A stretch of 64,000 nucleotides of DNA from Burkholderiaceae bacterium (GCA_030123545.1 CP126124.1:3472001-3536000), one strand, 5' to 3'. Shown: positions 7,113-15,518, numbered from the stretch's first letter. The notes: generated by a model not told the origin, from the letters alone. Translations and numbers: made by a program.

Positions 7113-9869
7113 ATGACCCGCGAAGGACAGGCCCAGGCAACCTACCGATCCGACTACCGCGCGCCGGCGTACTGGATCGACACGGTCGAACTCTGCTTCG
7201 ACCTCGACCCGGCCAAAACGCGGGTGCTGAACCGGATGAAGCTGCGGCGCAACCCGGACATGCCGCAGGGGCCGCTCCGGCTCGACGGCGAGGAGCTCGA
7301 CCTGTCGCGCGTGCTGGTGAACGGCCAGGCCGCGTCGTTCCGGTTCGAGGATGGCCGGCTGGTGCTGGACAACCTGCCCGATGCGTTCGAGCTCGAGCTC
7401 TTCACCACCTGCTGCCCGGCGAAGAACTCGCGGCTGATGGGTCTGTACGTCAGCAACGACTCGTTCTTCACCCAGTGCGAGGCCGAGGGCTTCCGGCGCA
7501 TCACCTACTTCCTCGATCGCCCCGACGTGATGGCGAGTTTTACCGTGACGCTGCGCGCCGACCGTGCGAAGTACCCGGTGCTGCTGTCGAACGGCAACCT
7601 GGTCGAGCACGGCACGCTTGATGGCGGACGCCATTTCGCGAAATGGGTCGACCCGCACCGGAAGCCCTGCTACCTGTTCGCGCTGGTCGCGGGCCCGCTG
7701 GTGTGCCGCGAACAGCGCATCACTTCGCGCTCCGGCAAGGAACACCTGCTGCAGGTGTACGTGCGCCCCGGCGACCTGGACAAGACCGAGCACGCGATGC
7801 AGTCGCTGATGGCAGCCATCGCCTGGGACGAGGCGCGCTTCGGCCTCGCGCTCGATCTGGAGCGCTTCATGATCGTCGCCACCAGCGACTTCAACATGGG
7901 CGCGATGGAGAACAAGGGCCTGAACATCTTCAACACGAAGTACGTGCTCGCGAACGCGGCGACCGCGACCGACGCCGACTACGCGAACATCGAATCGGTG
8001 GTCGGCCACGAGTACTTCCACAACTGGACCGGCGACCGCGTGACCTGCCGCGACTGGTTCCAGCTCAGCCTGAAGGAAGGCCTGACCGTGTTTCGCGACC
8101 AGGAATTCTCGATGGACCTGGCCGGAAGCCCGTCGGCGCGCGCCGTCCGCCGCATCGAGGACGTGCGCGTGCTGCGCACCGCGCAGTTCGCCGAGGACGC
8201 GGGACCGATGGCGCATCCGGTGCGGCCCGACAGCTACATCGAGATCAACAACTTCTACACCGCCACCGTCTATGAAAAAGGCGCTGAGGTGGTGCGCATG
8301 ATGCAGACCCTGGTCGCGCAGGGCGGCTCCGATCCGCTCGGACGCGAAGCATTCGCGAAGGGCCTCACGCTGTACTTCGAGCGCCATGACGGCCACGCGG
8401 TAACCTGCGACGACTTCGCGGCCGCGATCGCCGACGCGAACCCCGGTTCCGCGCTCGCCGCGCGGCTGCCGCAATTCAAGCGCTGGTACGCGCAGGCCGG
8501 CACGCCGCGGGTGCAGGCCACCGGGCAATACGACGCCGGCGCGCGCCGCTACACGCTCACGCTGTCGCAGTCCTGCGCGGCAACAAAGGGCCAGCCGGTG
8601 AAGGAGCCGTTCGTGATCCCGATCCGGCTCGGGCTGGTCGCACCCGATGGCGCGGCGCTGCCGCTGCGGCTCGAAGGCGAGGCCGAAAGGAATCTAGAGG
8701 CCGGCGCCGACTCGCGCACCATCGTGCTCTCCGAGCCGCGGCAGACCTTCAGCTTCGTCGATGTCGTGGCGCCGCCGGTGCCGTCGCTGCTGCGCGGCTT
8801 CTCGGCCCCGGTGCGGCTCGAATGCGAGTACGGCGACGCGGAACTGCTGACGCTGCTCGCGCACGACACCGACCCGTTCAACCGATGGGAGGCGGGGCAG
8901 CGGCTGGCGCTGCGCATTGCTATCAATGCGATAGCTGACAGCGAAGACACCGCCTCGGCTTTCAACGGATTTGATGAAGAAATTCTGCCCGCAGCGTTCG
9001 TCACCGCGATGCGCGAGGTGCTGCGGCATCCGAAGCTCGATGCCGCGTTCAAGGAGCTGGCGCTGACGCTGCCGTCCGAGACCTACATCGCCGAGCAGCT
9101 CGACCGGGTCGATCCGCAGCGCGTGCACGCGGTGCGCGAAGCGATGCGCGAGCAGCTCGCGGTCGCGCTGCAGCCTGATTGGGAATGGGCCTGGGACGCG
9201 CACAGCCACACCGGCAGCTACCGCCCCGATCCCGAATCCGCCGGTCGGCGCGCGCTCGCCGGGCTGGCCCTCGGTCAACTGTGCCTGGCCGCGAACCGCT
9301 CCGGCGACCCGGTCTGGCCCGGCCGCGCGTACCAGCGCTTCAAGGACGCCGGCAACATGACCGACCGCTTCAACGCGCTGGCGGCGCTGGTCGGATCGAG
9401 CCAGCCACTGGCGGCGCGCGCGCTGGCGCTGTTCCACCAGCAGTTCAAGCACGAGGCGCTGGTGCTCGACAAATGGTTCGCGCTGCAGGCCGGTGCGCCA
9501 GATCGGGACGGCAACGTGCTGCCCGCGGTGCGCCAGCTGATGCAGCACCCGGACTTCAACCTGCGCAACCCGAACCGCGCGCGCAGCCTGATCTTCAGCT
9601 ACTGCAGCGCGAACCCCGGCGCGTTCCACCGGCGCGATGCCGCCGGCTACCGGTTCTGGAGCGAGCGCGTGATGGAACTCGATGCGTTCAACCCGCAGGT
9701 CGCGGCCAGGCTGGCGCGCGCGCTGGACCGCTGGAGCAAGCTGGCCGAGCCGTACCGCGGCCACGCGCGCGAGGCGATCGCCCGCGTCGCGGCCAAGCCC
9801 GACCTGTCGAACGACGTGCGCGAGGTGATGACGCGCGCGCTGGCCGATGCGGACGACGGGTCGGATTGA
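7113..9869 (+). CDS. pepN: aminopeptidase N (M1 metallopeptidase)
   Basis: Zinc aminopeptidase that removes N-terminal residues from peptides in the cytoplasm. The 918-residue protein carries the substrate-binding motif GAMEN (in FNMGAMENKGLN), the zinc site HEYFHNW with the downstream glutamate in LKEGLTVFRDQEFS, and the M1 C-terminal helical domain. ATG 7113 (MTREGQAQATYRSDYRAP) fits the family start. Around residues 602-625 the DNA turns AT-rich, encoding a stretch with IADSEDTASAFNGFDEE (see repeat 8916-8987); the insert keeps frame and lies in the loop-rich C-terminal half. It could be translated after prfB from one mRNA. Confidence 0.97.
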   Translation: MTREGQAQATYRSDYRAPAYWIDTVELCFDLDPAKTRVLNRMKLRRNPDMPQGPLRLDGEELDLSRVLVNGQAASFRFEDGRLVLDNLPDAFELELFTTCCPAKNSRLMGLYVSNDSFFTQCEAEGFRRITYFLDRPDVMASFTVTLRADRAKYPVLLSNGNLVEHGTLDGGRHFAKWVDPHRKPCYLFALVAGPLVCREQRITSRSGKEHLLQVYVRPGDLDKTEHAMQSLMAAIAWDEARFGLALDLERFMIVATSDFNMGAMENKGLNIFNTKYVLANAATATDADYANIESVVGHEYFHNWTGDRVTCRDWFQLSLKEGLTVFRDQEFSMDLAGSPSARAVRRIEDVRVLRTAQFAEDAGPMAHPVRPDSYIEINNFYTATVYEKGAEVVRMMQTLVAQGGSDPLGREAFAKGLTLYFERHDGHAVTCDDFAAAIADANPGSALAARLPQFKRWYAQAGTPRVQATGQYDAGARRYTLTLSQSCAATKGQPVKEPFVIPIRLGLVAPDGAALPLRLEGEAERNLEAGADSRTIVLSEPRQTFSFVDVVAPPVPSLLRGFSAPVRLECEYGDAELLTLLAHDTDPFNRWEAGQRLALRIAINAIADSEDTASAFNGFDEEILPAAFVTAMREVLRHPKLDAAFKELALTLPSETYIAEQLDRVDPQRVHAVREAMREQLAVALQPDWEWAWDAHSHTGSYRPDPESAGRRALAGLALGQLCLAANRSGDPVWPGRAYQRFKDAGNMTDRFNALAALVGSSQPLAARALALFHQQFKHEALVLDKWFALQAGAPDRDGNVLPAVRQLMQHPDFNLRNPNRARSLIFSYCSANPGAFHRRDAAGYRFWSERVMELDAFNPQVAARLARALDRWSKLAEPYRGHAREAIARVAAKPDLSNDVREVMTRALADADDGSD
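8916..8987 (+). repeat. AT-rich islet inside pepN
   Basis: GCTATC (8919-8924) and GATAGC (8930-8935) form a 6-bp inverted repeat with a 5-base spacer. From GATAGC onward it matches the tlyA islet at 21418: 25 of the first 30 bases agree by eye, and about 38 of 58 overall. Both copies are read in the same frame and orientation of their genes (IAD...DT.SA...GF). Confidence 0.65.
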
Positions 9870-9983
9870 CCGGATCGACCGGATTGATCGATTGGACGTT
9901 GCCCCGCCCTTGTGAAACACTGGCGAGCCGGCCGAACACGGCATCGCCCCGAACCCGACCGAGGCCGCATGAGGAGACCTGCC

Positions 9984-10985
9984 ATGGCCCAGCGCATCAG
10001 CCTGACCCGCTACCTCGTCGAGCAGCAGCGCATAGACGGACTGATTCCCGGCCAGCTGCGCCTGCTGCTGGAAGTGGTCGCGCGCGCCTGCAAGGGCATC
10101 AGCCAGGCGGTGAACAAGGGGGCGCTGGGCGGCGTGCTCGGCAGCGCCGGCACCGAGAACGTGCAGGGCGAGGTGCAGAAGAAGCTCGACATCATCGCGA
10201 ACGAGGTGCTGATCGAAGCGAACGAATGGGGCGGGCACTTGGCCGCGATGGCGTCCGAGGAGATGGCGGGCATCCACCCGGTGCCGAACCGCTACCCGCA
10301 GGGCGAGTACCTGCTGCTGTTCGACCCGCTCGACGGATCGAGCAACATCGACGTGAACGTCAGCATCGGCACGATCTTCAGCGTGCTGAAGAAACCCGCG
10401 GGCCTGGCCGGTGTGACCGAGGCCGACTTCCTGCAGCCGGGCCGCAATCAAGTCGCGGCCGGCTACTGCGTGTACGGCCCGCAGACCACGCTGGTGCTGA
10501 CCTTCGGCGCCGGCGTCGCGCTGTTCACGCTCGATCGCGAGCAGGGCTCGTTCGTGCTGACGCAGCAGAACCTGCGCATCCCGGAGGACACGAAGGAATT
10601 CGCGATCAACATGAGCAACATGCGCCACTGGGACGCGCCGGTGCGCCGCTACATCGACGAATGCCTGGCCGGCAAGGAGGGCCCGCGGGCCAAGGACTTC
10701 AACATGCGCTGGATCGCGAGCATGGTCGCCGACGTGCACCGCATCCTGACGCGCGGCGGCATCTTCATGTACCCGTGGGACAAGCGCGAACCCGGCAAGC
10801 CCGGCAAGCTGCGCCTGATGTACGAGGCGAACCCGATGAGCTGGATCGTCGAGCAGGCCGGCGGCGCCGCGACCAACGGCCACCAGCGCATCCTCGACGT
10901 CCAGCCCTCCGGACTGCACGAACGCGTCAGCGTGATCCTGGGCAGCCGGAACGAGGTCGAGCGGGTCACGTCGTACCACGACTGA
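9984..10985 (+). CDS. fbp: class I fructose-1,6-bisphosphatase
   Basis: Hydrolyses fructose-1,6-bisphosphate to fructose-6-phosphate in gluconeogenesis and, in autotrophs, the Calvin cycle. The 333-residue protein has the metal-binding motif FDPLDGSSNIDVN, the sugar-phosphate loop ending GIFMYPWDKR and the terminal LMYEANPMSWIVEQAGG. ATG 9984 has GAGGAG about 8 bases upstream and matches the family start MAQRISLTRYLVE. It follows pepN with a gap of 114 bases and precedes the tRNA-Thr gene. Confidence 0.97.
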   Translation: MAQRISLTRYLVEQQRIDGLIPGQLRLLLEVVARACKGISQAVNKGALGGVLGSAGTENVQGEVQKKLDIIANEVLIEANEWGGHLAAMASEEMAGIHPVPNRYPQGEYLLLFDPLDGSSNIDVNVSIGTIFSVLKKPAGLAGVTEADFLQPGRNQVAAGYCVYGPQTTLVLTFGAGVALFTLDREQGSFVLTQQNLRIPEDTKEFAINMSNMRHWDAPVRRYIDECLAGKEGPRAKDFNMRWIASMVADVHRILTRGGIFMYPWDKREPGKPGKLRLMYEANPMSWIVEQAGGAATNGHQRILDVQPSGLHERVSVILGSRNEVERVTSYHD

Positions 10986-11023
10986 GCGGGGGTCGCGCGC
11001 AGCCTGCACGCGGGGCGCTACGC

Positions 11024-11029
11024 TAAAAT
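11024..11029 (+). promoter_or_regulatory. candidate -10 box of tRNA-Thr
   Basis: TAAAAT centred about 13 bases before the first tRNA base, at the usual distance for a short 5' leader. No good -35 hexamer was recognised. Confidence 0.45.
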
Positions 11030-11039
11030 CGCCCATTCC

Positions 11040-11115
11040 GCCGGAGTAGCTCAGTCGGTAGAGCAGCTCATTCGTAATGAGAAGGTCGGGGGTTCGATTC
11101 CTCTCTCCGGCACCA
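11040..11115 (+). tRNA. tRNA-Thr(CGT)
   Basis: 76 bases fold as a standard tRNA: 7-bp acceptor stem GCCGGAG/CTCCGGC, D-arm GCTC/GAGC, anticodon loop TTCGTAA with anticodon CGT (reads ACG), T-arm GGGGG-TTCGATT-CCTCT, and encoded CCA. The tRNA remains intact although an integrated element starts in its 3' part, which is the usual arrangement for tRNA-targeting tyrosine integrases. Confidence 0.96.
11095..11115 (+). repeat. left attachment repeat (attL) in tRNA-Thr
   Basis: Left copy of the direct repeat, core CGATTCCTCTCTCC, followed by GGCACCA, which completes the tRNA acceptor stem and CCA end. Confidence 0.8.
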
Positions 11116-11119
11116 CTTC

Positions 11120-11156
11120 AAAGCCCGCGAACGTCCATAAACGTCCGGGCTTTTTT
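11120..11156 (+). terminator. intrinsic terminator after tRNA-Thr, inside the element
   Basis: Stem AAAGCCCG (11120-11127) with CGGGCTTT (11146-11153), then a run of T. Because it lies inside the att repeats, the element seems to supply the terminator now used by the tRNA gene. Confidence 0.75.
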
Positions 11157-11218
11157 GCTTTCCGAGGGAAATCGGCCGCTTTTGCTTCCATGATCGTCCG
11201 CTTGATTGTATTTGAATC

Positions 11219-11274
11219 CGGGGGCACATGGGGGCATATCTGGGGGCATCGGCGAAAAAAGTGGGGGCACATTT
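11219..11274 (+). repeat. left array of TGGGGGCAYAT repeats
   Basis: Four same-direction copies of TGGGGGCA followed by CAT, TAT, TCG or CAT, starting at about 11220, 11229, 11241 and 11262. The same motif recurs at the right end (17724-17747). Position just inside both att repeats and the uniform direction suggest integrase arm-binding sites; this is inference. Confidence 0.6.
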
Positions 11275-11433
11275 GCCACTCTGCGCGATGCCGGGGCATC
11301 ATCAACCAGCTCGGTCGCACCGTTGTCAATTACAGCGCGGGCGCGCTGCACGCTCGGCCGGCTGACATTGAGCATGTCGGCGGCTTGGATCTGGCTAACT
11401 GCATCAATTGATGCAGTTTCTGACGGCCGCCCC

Positions 11434-11682
11434 TCACCAAGATTCGCCAGCCGTGCCGCCACCATCGCGCGCCACCCGCTTTGCCAGATCGGGATCAGCT
11501 TTCGCTACCTTGTCGGCCATCCGCTGGGTGCGCTCGCCAGCGCCAGATTGCGCCGCGCGGTCAGAAACGGTATCTAATCCGGCAACGTTGCCGGATTTGG
11601 GCTTCCCAACGGTTTGTGCCTTCGCCCAATCCTGCGCGCTGGCGACAATTGCCGTCTGCTTTGCCCTACGTTCAGTCTCCAC
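11434..11682 (-). pseudogene. phage/plasmid-type protein fragment
   Basis: An 82-codon frame from GTG 11682 with QTAIVASAQDWAKAQTVGKP and ERTQRMADKVAKADPDLAKRV, sequence I associate with ParB-like or replication-associated proteins of prophages. The frame is open about 20 codons upstream (AAVAVEADELLAGIRAAV) without an ATG. It ends abruptly in GGGTAGESW within a second, differently framed fragment. This suggests two broken pieces joined rather than one functional gene. Confidence 0.4.
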
Positions 11683-11744
11683 CGCCGCCCGAATCCCCGC
11701 CAGCAGCTCGTCGGCTTCGACCGCTACCGCTGCCTACTGGCCCT

Positions 11745-12008
11745 TCAAAACATCTCATGGACCCTGACCAGCAGCCGCAGCAGCTCGTTCGGGGAATAGG
11801 CGTCACAAGGTGGGATGGTTGTCAACGATGCGCGGTCTTCGGCTGTGTCGGTGCCCGCATCGATGCGATTCAATATGGCGACCTGCGCATCAAACCCACC
11901 TACTGCCCGCAAAGCCCCGCTGATTGCCGACTCCAGCCTCGGGTCGACAGCGGAACCGAGACCGCGCCGGCTCGCTTCAAGTGCGGCGACGCGGCGCTCA
12001 ATGTCCAT
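11745..12008 (-). CDS. small hypothetical element protein
   Basis: An 87-residue protein of unknown function starting MDIERRVAALEASRRG, with a short heptad-like helix at the N-terminus. The start at 12008 overlaps the end of the upstream gene by 11 bases, which implies translational coupling. Nothing recognisable beyond its place in the run of small phage-type genes. Confidence 0.5.
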   Translation of the reverse strand: MDIERRVAALEASRRGLGSAVDPRLESAISGALRAVGGFDAQVAILNRIDAGTDTAEDRASLTTIPPCDAYSPNELLRLLVRVHEMF

Positions 12009-12228
12009 TCCAGGCCTCATGCGCTATTGCGCGCAACTCGGCGTCGCTGTACTTGTCAAACGGCGAGCCGGTCGCGCGGCGCTCCGACTGCGGTGATTCG
12101 GGCGTGTTGCGCGCGAGCTCCCACAGCTCGGCGTCCGTGAGTTCGCTCAGCCAGCGCTCGGTCTCTTGCTCGGCAGCCGCGAGCCGGCGCTTCTCAAGCT
12201 CTGCCAGTCGCTGCTCAAGATTGCGCAT
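11998..12228 (-). CDS. small coiled-coil element protein
   Basis: A 76-residue protein beginning MRNLEQRLAELEKRRLAAAE, strongly helical and probably coiled-coil, followed by LTDAELWELARN and YSDAELRAIAHEAW. Small proteins of this type occur beside terminase genes in prophages; I cannot assign a function. ATG 12228 follows a purine-rich GGAGG (reading the minus strand) about 7 bases upstream. Overlaps both neighbours. Confidence 0.55.
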   Translation of the reverse strand: MRNLEQRLAELEKRRLAAAEQETERWLSELTDAELWELARNTPESPQSERRATGSPFDKYSDAELRAIAHEAWNGH

Positions 12229-12472
12229 TCTCGGCCTCCTGCGCGGCACGCCGCTCCAGCCGCTCAATGATGGCTGCGCAGCGCGGGGTCATCTCGCGGT
12301 CTTCAGGGTCGCACGGCCTTGGTGGCACCGGCGGCGGATTCTCGCCACGCCGCAGCGCCTCCAGGTGTTCCGCGAAGGCCAGCGCCCACGCATCTTCATC
12401 CTCGGCGCTCCACGAATTTGGCCGCCGCCTCGCTTAGAGCTGCGTCAATCGCGCTTCAAGACTCGTTGCCAT
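12215..12472 (-). pseudogene. small phage-type gene broken by frameshifts
   Basis: ATG 12472 starts MATSLEARLTQ and hits TAA after 12 codons. The next frame continues ALSEAAAKFVERRG to a stop, and the third frame continues SAEDEDAWALAFAEHLEALR to TGA at 12215. Read together these three pieces look like one protein interrupted by two frameshifts. There is no start codon early in the third frame. The start overlaps the upstream gene by 17 bases. Confidence 0.45.
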
Positions 12473-12875
12473 GCCCACCCTCCAATGCGGCGATGCGCCG
12501 CTCCAGTTCATCAATCTCGCTCACGCGGGCGAGCGTGCCGACTGCGGTAATCAGTTGCGCGCCCTGCGCCGGTGCCAGCTCGCCGGCAGCGACAGCTGCC
12601 AGCACCGCGCGGCCCTGCTCGGTCAGCGTGCCATCTGGCAGCGCAATAAGCTGCGGCTGCTCGATTGCCCGCACCGGCGGCAGTACGCGCTCCAGTAGCA
12701 ACCGGGCTGCGGCCACGTCGCCAGCCTTGGCGGCTTCCACCAGTTGATCGACGATTGCCGGGACGTGCTGGGCGATGTTCGCGCGCAGCTTGGTGATCGC
12801 CGATTGACCCGGTTTCCTGCCTTTCGGGTTTCCTGATTCGCCGGGTTTCCACCGGCCGGGTCGTTTGTCCGTCAT
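12456..12875 (-). CDS. DUF5681-type phage protein
   Basis: A 139-residue protein with the family's signature N-terminus PGRWKPGESGNPKGRKPG, followed by an alanine-rich helical body and a C-terminal coiled segment (ISEIDELERRIAALE). DUF5681 proteins are common in prophages near the small-terminase position, but the role is unproven. ATG 12875 is preceded by AAGGGGAAAG. It lies directly downstream of the baseplate-hub remnant. Confidence 0.65.
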   Translation of the reverse strand: MTDKRPGRWKPGESGNPKGRKPGQSAITKLRANIAQHVPAIVDQLVEAAKAGDVAAARLLLERVLPPVRAIEQPQLIALPDGTLTEQGRAVLAAVAAGELAPAQGAQLITAVGTLARVSEIDELERRIAALEGGHGNES

Positions 12876-12893
12876 TGCTTTCCCCTTGCTGAA

Positions 12894-13533
12894 TCAAGCC
12901 AGCTGGCGATAGCCGAGGATGTCGCTGAACCATGCGCCGTTCGGCGTCTGCGATTCCATCGAATGTTCAACAGACAGGGTGTTCCACGTTCCATTGGCCG
13001 GCGTCAGGATCGAATCCGCGATCGTGAACCGCTTGCCCAATCCGTATTGCGCACTGAGCAGCGTGCGCACCGTGACGCCTTGGCTGCTGTAGGTCGGGTA
13101 GCCGAGCATGCCCGACTGTGGTGAGATAACGGGGATCTGATCCTGCTGTCTCGAACCGTTCACCGGCCAGATCGCAAGCACCCCGTTATCGATGCTGTAG
13201 AAGATGCCGGCCGCGCGCGCGCAAGACTTGATCTTCGACAGCGTGGTGCCGGGGAAGTATGGATTCATCAACGTCACTTGCACATTGTTGTTCTCGAACG
13301 CGTAGCCTGCTTCTTTCGCAAAGTCGGACATGACGGCAGACACTTGGGTCGGGCCGATGTAGGAACTTGCGGCAACGGGCTTGAGGGCCGCGGCGGCTCC
13401 CTGCATGCCGTGCGCCGACAGGCAAGTATTGGGAGCATCGTGCATCGAACCCTCGGCGCTCACCATGACGCCGGTGAAATAGGTTGATCGTTACGTCGAT
13501 CCGGCGACGTTGCAGTGATGTGTTCGTGGTCAT
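12894..13533 (-). pseudogene. phage baseplate-hub-like protein, shortened and frameshifted
   Basis: Starting at ATG 13533 the frame reads MTTNTSLQRRRIDVTINL and then leaves the family. One base away, the second frame continues FTGVMVSAEGSMHDAPNT and on through FENNNVQVTLMNPYFPG and NGAWFSDILGY, resembling the C-terminal part of baseplate-hub proteins from contractile-tail phages as I remember them. Those are about 340 residues; here about 205 are left, so the part after the N-terminal strand seems deleted and the junction is out of frame. The start overlaps the previous stop as ATGA, a relic of coupling. Confidence 0.6.
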
Positions 13534-13808
13534 GGTTTTCCTTTCAGTTGGGTTGGATGGGCTGTGGCCGCACGCCACAGCCGCACGAGCAAGTCGCGCA
13601 GGGCTTGCCGGGATGGTTGGTCAGTTGGGCCGCGCTGGTCGTACGCATCGATCAGGTAGGCCACCAGCTCGGCGCAGTGCGCGCGGATCAGCCGCTTTTG
13701 CGCCGGGGTCAGCGCCTTGGTGTTGCTCGCCCACAGCCCGTAATCGTTGCCGAGGAAAAGCCGGATGCCGGCGCGGCGCAAGCGTTCGATGATGGTTTCA
13801 GGTTTCAT
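13530..13808 (-). CDS. small TubC-docking-like protein after primase
   Basis: A 92-residue protein from ATG 13808: MKPETIIERLRRAGIRLFLG, then LTPAQKRLIRAHCAELVAYL. This helical pattern resembles the TubC N-terminal docking-like fold that is sometimes found next to phage primases. Assignment is by pattern only. It starts 11 bases inside the primase gene and ends in an ATGA overlap with the baseplate remnant. Confidence 0.5.
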   Translation of the reverse strand: MKPETIIERLRRAGIRLFLGNDYGLWASNTKALTPAQKRLIRAHCAELVAYLIDAYDQRGPTDQPSRQALRDLLVRLWRAATAHPTQLKGKP

Positions 13809-14787
13809 GACGCGCCCCTGCAGGCTCGAACGCATCGCACCGTTGCAGCTTCGTCCGTAGGTCGCCGACAGCGGGATCTCCGATGCCGGCCTGTTGCCAT
13901 GCCATGCAGCGCCGGCCGTTCAAGTGCTGACACTCAAGGCACAGCCCGCGGTCATCGCCCTCGCGGTCGCGCAGCACCAGCTTGTCGGCGACGGATTCGG
14001 CCAGGTCGGCGGACCGGCCCCTGCGACGGAACAGTTCGAAGCGCGCGTAGAGCAGCCCACCGACAGCAGCAGCCGCAGCTCGCGCAGCCGTCAGGCCGGG
14101 GTTGCCTTCGGTCCGCCAGTCATCGTCAGCGGCAATGATCAACGTCAGACAAGGGAACTTCGCGCGCAGCGCCTTTGCCACCGGCAGCAGGTTCCCGCAG
14201 TTGAACGTGACAGCCACCGCGTGCCCAGTCTGCTCATGAATCGTCGCGCCGGTCGCGTAGCCCTCGGCGATCACGAGTTTCCCGCTCGGTGTGCCGATGG
14301 CGAAGTAGAGCCCTGAGACTCTGCCGCCAGGCATGAATCGCTTAGTCCCGTCCGGCGCGATGGTCTGCAAGTTGTGCAGGTGTCCCTCGGTGTCGCGCAT
14401 CGGCACCAGCAAACTGTGCGCGCCTTCGGTGCGCAGGCCGTGCGGCTTCACGTTCTTCGCGGTGAGATAGGGGTGATCGTCGCCGGCGGGCTTGGCAGCA
14501 GCCCGGCGCACTGCGGCAGCCGCAGCAGCATCGGCGTGTCGCTTGCGCTGCTCGGCGTCATGTTGCTTGCGCAGCGCGTCCATCCGGCGCGCGTAGGCTG
14601 CGCGCTCGGCCGGCGTCAGCTCGCGCTCGTTGCGGCGCGATTCGACGAACCCGCAGCGGAAGCAGTGCGCGACGCCGTGGTCGTCGCTCATGATGGTGAC
14701 GCCGACCGTCTTGTCTCTCGGCGAGCGCCCACATTGTGGACAGGTGGTGCGGTAGTCGCCGGGCGCGAAGTCGGTCCAATCGATCAT
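13798..14787 (-). CDS. Toprim-domain primase-like protein
   Basis: A 329-residue protein with an N-terminal zinc ribbon (CPQCGRS about residue 16, HCFRCGF about 38), a charged linker, and a Toprim-type domain with the acidic motif IAEGYATGATIHEQTG and the metal-binding triad region IIAADDDWR. A second cysteine pair (CLECQHLNGRRC) lies near the C-terminus. No helicase domain is present, unlike P4 alpha, so it would need a partner helicase. ATG 14787 overlaps the upstream stop as ATGA. Likely the replication primase of the element. Confidence 0.8.
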   Translation of the reverse strand: MIDWTDFAPGDYRTTCPQCGRSPRDKTVGVTIMSDDHGVAHCFRCGFVESRRNERELTPAERAAYARRMDALRKQHDAEQRKRHADAAAAAAVRRAAAKPAGDDHPYLTAKNVKPHGLRTEGAHSLLVPMRDTEGHLHNLQTIAPDGTKRFMPGGRVSGLYFAIGTPSGKLVIAEGYATGATIHEQTGHAVAVTFNCGNLLPVAKALRAKFPCLTLIIAADDDWRTEGNPGLTAARAAAAAVGGLLYARFELFRRRGRSADLAESVADKLVLRDREGDDRGLCLECQHLNGRRCMAWQQAGIGDPAVGDLRTKLQRCDAFEPAGARHET

Positions 14788-14945
14788 CGCGGACCTCCGA
14801 TCACGATGCGCGCGACGATCAGCGCGATGCAGCACCCAATCTCGGCGACGTAGCGTTGATGCGCCGCGTGCCGATCGCGGGCCAGCTCGAGCCGGTATTG
14901 CAGCACCCACGCGGCGCGGTCCAGTCGTTCGAGTGCGGCCTTCAT
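14784..14945 (-). CDS. 53-residue protein with one predicted membrane helix
   Basis: Starts MKAALERLDRAAWVLQYR and ends in a hydrophobic helix (IGCCIALIVARIVIGG). ATGA overlaps at both ends couple it to the upstream small gene and to the primase. No function recognised. Confidence 0.5.
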   Translation of the reverse strand: MKAALERLDRAAWVLQYRLELARDRHAAHQRYVAEIGCCIALIVARIVIGGPR

Positions 14946-15199
14946 GGCTGCCCCCCGATCAGTCGCAAGAACACGCGCAGTTCCTCGACGCCTGAGCAAT
15001 GCCGCGTCAGGCCCCACCGGCAGACCAGAAAACCGCCCGCGCTCGAATCGTGGACGGCGTAGCCGCGCAGTGCCAGCTCAGCCCGCAGTGTTGCGAGCGC
15101 CTTTGCATCGGCGTGGTCGGCGGTAGAATAGGCGTGCTTAGTATTCGTCTCGGCCGTCGCGGGTGTCGCAGCCCCGGCGGCTTTTTGTTGGGCGACCAC
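14942..15199 (-). CDS. small hypothetical element protein
   Basis: An 85-residue protein with GTG start at 15199, two bases after the alpA stop. The core reads DAKALATLRAELALRGYAVH and FLVCRWGLTRHC, a compact alpha/beta pattern seen in many small prophage proteins of unknown function. It ends in an ATGA overlap with the next gene. Confidence 0.5.
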   Translation of the reverse strand: MVAQQKAAGAATPATAETNTKHAYSTADHADAKALATLRAELALRGYAVHDSSAGGFLVCRWGLTRHCSGVEELRVFLRLIGGQP

Positions 15200-15201
15200 G
15201 A

Positions 15202-15450
15202 TCAGGCAGCCTTTCCGACGGATTCGAGCCACGCCGTCACGGAACCTGCATTCCAGCGTGCGCAACGCGAACTCAATCGCACCGGGGCCGGGAACGTGCC
15301 TTCAGCGATTCGCTGATATAGGGCCGACCGACCGAGCCCGGTTAGCGCCTCGACGGTCTGCCGTCGCAGCAGCGCGGACGGATTGGATGCCGACTCAATC
15401 GGTTGATGGGGTGATGCGCGGTGGTTCCGCCGAGCGTTTGCAGTTGCCAT
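15202..15450 (-). CDS. AlpA-family transcriptional regulator
   Basis: An 82-residue MerR-like helix-turn-helix protein. The AlpA signature is clear: LLRRQTVEALTGLGRSALYQ, then AEGTFPAPVRLSSRCARWN and a final VTAWLES. AlpA proteins activate integrase or excision functions in P4-like elements. ATG 15450 gives MATANARRNHRA; the frame is open 12 codons further upstream. First gene of the coupled alpA-to-primase run. Confidence 0.85.
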   Translation of the reverse strand: MATANARRNHRASPHQPIESASNPSALLRRQTVEALTGLGRSALYQRIAEGTFPAPVRLSSRCARWNAGSVTAWLESVGKAA

Positions 15451-15518
15451 GTGCAGCCTTTGTGTTGGAAAGCTGCATTGCATCAACCCGTTTTCACGGG
15501 TTCGCTAAACCGTGAAAA

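Larger units (their letters stand above)
11118..11465 (-). pseudogene. ParB-like/phage DNA-binding protein fragment
   Basis: Open frame of 115 codons. Its first half (MVAARLANLGEG, then QAADMLNVSRPSVQRAR and VIDNGATELV) resembles a helix-turn-helix segment found in ParB-like and methylase-associated phage proteins. After about residue 57 the frame runs through the TGGGGGCA repeat array and the terminator, and the protein (PPLFSPMPPDMPPCAP) no longer looks like a domain. I read it as a gene whose 3' end was lost at the element boundary. It overlaps the next fragment upstream in a different frame. Confidence 0.45.

Noticed and set aside
3853..11036. Long open frames opposite argG-fbp genes, including 664-codon and 780-codon minus-strand frames
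   Set aside because: They are antisense to well-recognised genes, rich in Arg, Ala and His as expected of GC-rich shadow frames, and resemble no protein family.
11040..11115. Concern that the tRNA was disrupted by the inserted element
   Set aside because: All stems and the CCA end are complete; only the displaced copy at the right end is defective.
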